Origin: a bacterium
Lineage (GTDB): Bacteria > Armatimonadota > Zipacnadia > Zipacnadales > Zipacnadaceae
Assembly: GCA_030603495.1 (NCBI GenBank)
Contig: JAUVXR010000029.1
Location: forward strand, 1 to 29,947
Length of the DNA: 29,947 nucleotides
Reading direction: 5' to 3'
The notes below the pieces were generated by a model. That model saw only the letters and a program-made list of their open reading frames with translations, was not told the origin of the DNA and made no database searches. Positions 26,625 to 29,947 of this stretch are shown here, in pieces (within the stretch, counting starts at the first letter, position 1; every line of letters starts with the position of its first letter). A program made the translations under genes and the position numbers.

Positions 26625-27461
26625 TTACTGGATCGTCACGGTACCGTCGCGCCTTTGCGGGTCTGGCGCGATCTGGGTAGCCACAGCGGTCCAGAATTCC
26701 ACCGGCGTGGGTGCATTGAGGATGTTAACTGCGGGAGTATCGCCTGCTGTGCCGGTTGCTCGCAGGTCAATCTTCAGGAGCTCCGTCTGCCCGGCGATGA
26801 AGTTCTGAATCTGCTTGGCGGTGTCGTCCCAGCCGACTATCGCCACCCGGATTTGTCCGGGGATGCCCGTGTTCGTCACCATTATGTGATTCGGGGCCGC
26901 TGGCACCGCGTCACCCGGACTGACCGAGTCCACACCGTTGGCTAGCTCGAGCTTCGTCTCATCATACTCCACCGTCATCTGATAGCCTGCTGGCGCGCTT
27001 GGCGCGGCGGACATATACACCGACACCGTCACCACCTCACCTGCCGGGACCTCCGCGTCGCCCGCATAGACGGTGAACTGGCTTGCCCCCACGGTGACCG
27101 TAATGGTCGCAGTATCTGAGTCTTCGGGCGAGCCGACGTCGTAAGCTGTGGCCTTTATCTGATATTCTCTCTCTTCCAGTCCCGCGGTGTGCCAGTCGTA
27201 CTGGTACGGCAAGGTTGTATCAGTCTTTCGCAAGTCGTCGTCAATGTAGAATTTCACTCCTGGGCTTATGCTCGGCGACGCGATCACACTAGCAGTCACA
27301 ACTACTACTGGGCCTGGCTCAATACTTTCCCCGGCGCTAGGTTGGATGATCGTCACTGTGATTTCTTCGCCATCTCCCCCGCCGTTACCGCCGCCCCCCC
27401 CGCAGCCCACAGTGATGAGCGCCAGTATAGTTAATGAAGATAGTGCCCAGTATCTGTACAT
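26625..27461 (-). CDS. Cohesin-domain lipoprotein with Ig-like domain
   Basis: This 278-aa protein has a lipoprotein signal (LITVGC, Cys20), a Gly-rich linker, an Ig-like beta domain (about 34-125, beginning ITVTIIQPSAGESIEPG and ending in a TATITVTV strand), and a C-terminal cohesin-type domain (about 130-277). The latter has the family's features: an opening AGDAEVPAGEVVTVSVYM, a GYQMTVEYDETKLEL strand pair, and a late LLKIDLRATGTAGDTPAVNI. Cohesins bind dockerins with calcium. The ATG has GGAGG 8 nt upstream. It is 86 bp downstream of the small dockerin lipoprotein gene and probably in the same transcript. Confidence 0.8.
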   Translation of the reverse strand: MYRYWALSSLTILALITVGCGGGGGNGGGDGEEITVTIIQPSAGESIEPGPVVVVTASVIASPSISPGVKFYIDDDLRKTDTTLPYQYDWHTAGLEEREYQIKATAYDVGSPEDSDTATITVTVGASQFTVYAGDAEVPAGEVVTVSVYMSAAPSAPAGYQMTVEYDETKLELANGVDSVSPGDAVPAAPNHIMVTNTGIPGQIRVAIVGWDDTAKQIQNFIAGQTELLKIDLRATGTAGDTPAVNILNAPTPVEFWTAVATQIAPDPQRRDGTVTIQ

Positions 27462-27547
27462 TACAACTACCTCCCTGCAATATCTCGGCCAGTTACGGAA
27501 TTCTTTGAATTAGCGATATCGTTATTCAGCAATAATCAGCCCACGGG

Positions 27548-27961
27548 CTAAATGGGTGGTGGTGGTGGTGGTCCTGCGGGCCAGTCGAAGGGCCAGTCTA
27601 TCTCGCCGGCCGCGGCCCTCAGCACCTTCAGCGCGTCGCCGACTTCCACTGCAGAGTTGTAATCAGCATCCGCGACAACGCTATAGGCATCATCAGGTCC
27701 CACCACGACACCCATAATCAACTGCGCGTCGTTAGCCGTCGGCAACTGGTCCGCGTCCATATCCCCGGGGCCCGCCTGGTCTCCTCCACTAGCTGGCCCT
27801 ACTGGGTACTGGCTGATGGACATCTGCCCTGCCACGCTTGCGCTCTCCCCTCCTCCTGCCGGCGAGCCTCCCCCGCACCCCGCTGTACCCACTACCACAA
27901 ACATAGCCAGCGCCACGATGCTTACGATAATTCCGCTAAGATAGCTTTGCTTGTTACACAC
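27548..27961 (-). CDS. Small dockerin-like lipoprotein
   Basis: This 137-aa protein starts at a GTG (27959-27961) with AGGAG 9 nt upstream. A lipoprotein signal ends at VGTAGC (Cys29), followed by a Gly/Ser-rich linker. Residues about 65-125 form a dockerin-like duplicated calcium-loop region: GDMDADQLPTANDAQLIMG and ADADYNSAVEVGDALKVLR. The first loop lacks the usual Asn-Gly-Asp glycine turn, so calcium binding there may be weak. The C-terminus is a proline run (GPPPPPPI). It sits directly upstream of the cohesin lipoprotein, which suggests the two are partners. The function is otherwise unknown. Confidence 0.75.
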   Translation of the reverse strand: MCNKQSYLSGIIVSIVALAMFVVVGTAGCGGGSPAGGGESASVAGQMSISQYPVGPASGGDQAGPGDMDADQLPTANDAQLIMGVVVGPDDAYSVVADADYNSAVEVGDALKVLRAAAGEIDWPFDWPAGPPPPPPI

Positions 27962-28012
27962 AGACGTATACTCCTATTCGTCCATACCGCTACTGCCTTG
28001 GTACGAACAGAT

Positions 28013-28040
28013 ATTTGATCCATCTGCCTTCGTCTGTCAA
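28013..28040 (-). promoter_or_regulatory. Candidate promoter for the dockerin-cohesin pair
   Basis: The minus strand has a perfect TTGACA (plus positions 28035-28040), then 16 bp, then TCAAAT (28013-28018, 4/6 match to TATAAT). It is about 50 bp upstream of the small dockerin gene's GTG start. Confidence 0.5.
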
Positions 28041-28175
28041 CTATTGCTCTTTCGACTCATTATGTGGGCAAAAGGTTCCCTGTTCTTGCTCCTCGCCATC
28101 TTCTTGTAGCTTTGGCGACCAGCTCGTCTGTATGGCGAGCCTCTTGCACGGCCTGTGGGAGGGGCCATCTCGCGC

Positions 28176-28212
28176 ATAAAGAAAACGGGGACCTGGTTGC
28201 CCAGGTCCCCGT
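28176..28212 (-). terminator. Rho-independent terminator of the porin gene
   Basis: Perfect 12-bp arms ACGGGGACCTGG (28185-28196) and CCAGGTCCCCGT (28201-28212) enclose a 4-nt loop. On the minus strand the hairpin is followed by TTTCTTTAT. It lies 30 bp past the porin stop codon, a textbook intrinsic terminator. Confidence 0.93.
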
Positions 28213-28242
28213 ATCGGTTCAGTCGGCTGTCGCGTCCTTCGG

Positions 28243-29947
28243 TTAGAAGGGAACGACAACTCCGGCCACTAGCAGCTTAACGTCAGGGAACCATTGGGCT
28301 TCTGCGGGTGTGACCTGCTGGGTGGCGTAGGTCAAAGTGACATCCACGCCGTCAGCGACTGTCTTGGTCATGCGGACGCCCCACAGAGTGTCATACAGGG
28401 GCTGATTGTCCATATAGCCCCAGGCACCCATTGTAGCCCACTGGGTCTGACTCCAGTTGTAGCCATTGCCGTCGAGGCTGTAGTACATCGCCTCGAACGG
28501 AGTGCCAGCAATCTGGAAGTCAAGCTGCCCCCCGACAACCTCCACGTTAGGCATCGCCAGCGGATTGCGCAGCCAGCGTTCCCAGGGGATCCACACCTGC
28601 CACTTGGTGAAGCCGTTCATCAGCGCGCTGGAGATAGCCGGCTGATAGTCGTCCCCGTAAGGCTCCCAGTAGGGATTGGCGGTGGAGAAGTAGGGGTTGA
28701 ACATAGCATCCAGGTCTGCGTAGTAGCCACGCAGCGCCCACTTGCTCCCCTTGAAGACATCCACCATCGCCATCACGCCGGTGGGATCGCCGCCGGAGAA
28801 CGACTCGGTACCGAACGTGTCGGTTGTGAGTTTGGCGTACTCGGCATATAGCTCCCGATTACCCCATAGCTTCATCCACAGGTCGGCGCCGTAGCCTTCT
28901 TCTTTGCCAAAGCCATCCACTAGGCAGTTACCACCAATCGCCCAGCTCGCATTGTCCAAGCTGACGCGAGCGGATAGGTAGCCGTCGTCCGCACCAGACC
29001 AGACGTTGTTCCCGTAGGTGGTGTCGGAGAAGATGACGTTCTCGATGGCGTTCAGGCCCCAGGTATCAAAGTCGTAGCCCGAACCGCCCGCGAAGAACTC
29101 CCAATCCAGGAAGCCCAGCGCATTGTTGAACTCGCCGCGAACGCCCTGCTGGGACATCCGCTCGTTGTTGACCAACAAGCCCAGGCCGTAGCTCTGGAAT
29201 TGGCGGCCTACTGTCCAGTTCCCGTTGATCAGACCACGGGTCGGGAACATCAGGCACGCCTCGTCCAGCCAGACCGTCTCGGCACGCCGCCCATCTACCG
29301 CCGGCATGATGGTAAACGGAACCGGAGCAGGCTGCATTGGTCGCACCATGGCCCCGTAGCCACGCCACCAGCGCGGATCGGAGGTGTCCCGGACCTTCAG
29401 GACGACCCTGCCCGACAGCTCGTCGGTGATCGCTCCCTCAATGCCGATCTTAGCGGTGAGGTTATCGAACTCACCACCCATGTCCAGATCGTCATCAACG
29501 TAGGGCTCCATAGGATCGGGCGAGTAGTCTACTAACTGCCCGGGGCCGACCTGGTCGTTGTTGTAGTACTCCTCCATCTCGACGGTGCTGGCCAGGCCGA
29601 GGCGATAGTCAATCCAACCGGTCACCTCGGGACCCTTGGCCTGCTCCAGAGCAGTTACCCGGTCACCCAGGTCCCAGACGTCGTCCTGGAGATAGTCCAC
29701 ATCGTTGCGCAGATCAGCAAGCTCATCCGCGAACTCCTTGGTCAACTCCTGAACGATCGCACGGACCTCGTCGTAGTCAACTTCCCCCTGATCACCCTTG
29801 GGGCCGGCCGGCCCAACTGCACCGGTAGCGCCCTTGGCTCCCTGGGGGCCTGCAGCGCCCCTAGCTCCCGTGGCCCCCTTGGGACCAGCCAGGCCCGGCG
29901 TCTGCTCGATGGCATCCAGCATCCGGCTCAGCGCCATAGCGAACTCG
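28243..29947 (-). CDS. SLH-anchored outer-membrane porin with collagen-like linker (5' end cut)
   Basis: The frame is open through the right edge, so the N-terminus is missing. The first visible residues (EFAMALSRMLDAI) look like the end of an SLH domain, which in OmpM/SlpA-type proteins binds peptidoglycan-linked polymer. About 12 Gly-X-Y triplets follow (GPKGATGARGAAGPQGAKG and similar), then a coiled coil (about 50 residues, heptads around LADLRNDVDYLQDDVWDLG), then about 460 residues of alternating aromatic/polar beta-barrel sequence ending in VVVPF, with a C-terminal Phe as in outer-membrane proteins. The layout implies an outer-membrane porin tethered to the cell wall. The collagen-like segment between SLH and coiled coil is unusual. 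A strong terminator follows. Confidence 0.85.
   Translation of the reverse strand, partial: EFAMALSRMLDAIEQTPGLAGPKGATGARGAAGPQGAKGATGAVGPAGPKGDQGEVDYDEVRAIVQELTKEFADELADLRNDVDYLQDDVWDLGDRVTALEQAKGPEVTGWIDYRLGLASTVEMEEYYNNDQVGPGQLVDYSPDPMEPYVDDDLDMGGEFDNLTAKIGIEGAITDELSGRVVLKVRDTSDPRWWRGYGAMVRPMQPAPVPFTIMPAVDGRRAETVWLDEACLMFPTRGLINGNWTVGRQFQSYGLGLLVNNERMSQQGVRGEFNNALGFLDWEFFAGGSGYDFDTWGLNAIENVIFSDTTYGNNVWSGADDGYLSARVSLDNASWAIGGNCLVDGFGKEEGYGADLWMKLWGNRELYAEYAKLTTDTFGTESFSGGDPTGVMAMVDVFKGSKWALRGYYADLDAMFNPYFSTANPYWEPYGDDYQPAISSALMNGFTKWQVWIPWERWLRNPLAMPNVEVVGGQLDFQIAGTPFEAMYYSLDGNGYNWSQTQWATMGAWGYMDNQPLYDTLWGVRMTKTVADGVDVTLTYATQQVTPAEAQWFPDVKLLVAGVVVPF

Noticed and set aside
27537-27550. Short palindrome AGCCCACGGGCT-like at the small dockerin stop codon as a terminator
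   Set aside because: The loop would be too small, the stem is short, and no T-run follows; the downstream cohesin gene is probably co-transcribed.

Overview
The window looks like a fragment of a GC-rich, diderm (outer-membrane-bearing) bacterial chromosome, probably from an uncultured lineage. An LpxB homologue, a Wza-like SLBB export protein, several predicted lipoproteins and a C-terminally Phe-ending porin all imply an outer membrane. The porin joins the end of an S-layer-homology (SLH) domain to a coiled coil and a beta-barrel. That OmpM/SlpA-like layout is typical of diderm Terrabacteria (Negativicutes, Deinococcota, Armatimonadota, Synergistota). Together with cohesin/dockerin lipoproteins it would fit an Armatimonadota-like organism, but this placement is inference only. 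I found no rRNA, tRNA, CRISPR array, transposase or phage gene.

Layout. Positions 1-210 hold a 12-bp tandem repeat and an 18-bp degenerate repeat. lpxB (minus) and a PAP2 phosphatase (plus) are divergent at about 1.4-1.5 kb. A minus-strand pair follows: a PEP-carboxykinase-like protein (2.6-4.3 kb) and a PfkB sugar kinase (4.6-5.6 kb). The PfkB gene is divergent from an AlkP-superfamily hydrolase (5.7-7.2 kb). A 449-bp AT-richer leader (7217-7665) precedes a plus-strand run of seven genes: a Wzz-like chain-length regulator, a Wzy-like polymerase, a GHMP sugar kinase, a GT4 glycosyltransferase, ribulokinase (araB), ribulose-phosphate 4-epimerase (araD) and an L-fucose/L-arabinose isomerase-family protein. 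A dNTPase (minus, 16.6-17.7 kb) is head-to-head with a large SLBB polysaccharide-export protein and a sugar-phosphate transferase (plus, 17.9-22.0 kb). A bidirectional terminator separates these from a minus-strand aminotransferase/oxidoreductase pair (22.2-24.6 kb).

The right third is a cell-surface region. It has a dockerin/EF-hand lipoprotein (plus, 24.8-26.5 kb), a cohesin lipoprotein and a small dockerin lipoprotein (minus, 26.6-28.0 kb), and the 3' part of an SLH-collagen-coiled-coil porin gene (minus, running off the right edge).

How the genes could work together (inference): the sugar-phosphate transferase starts a lipid-linked repeat unit, GT4 extends it, Wzy polymerises it, Wzz sets chain length, and the SLBB protein exports it. 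The GHMP kinase and the aminotransferase/dehydrogenase pair may supply unusual sugars. The araBDA block would feed xylulose-5-phosphate into the pentose pool. The cohesin and dockerin lipoproteins could form calcium-dependent surface contacts next to the SLH porin.
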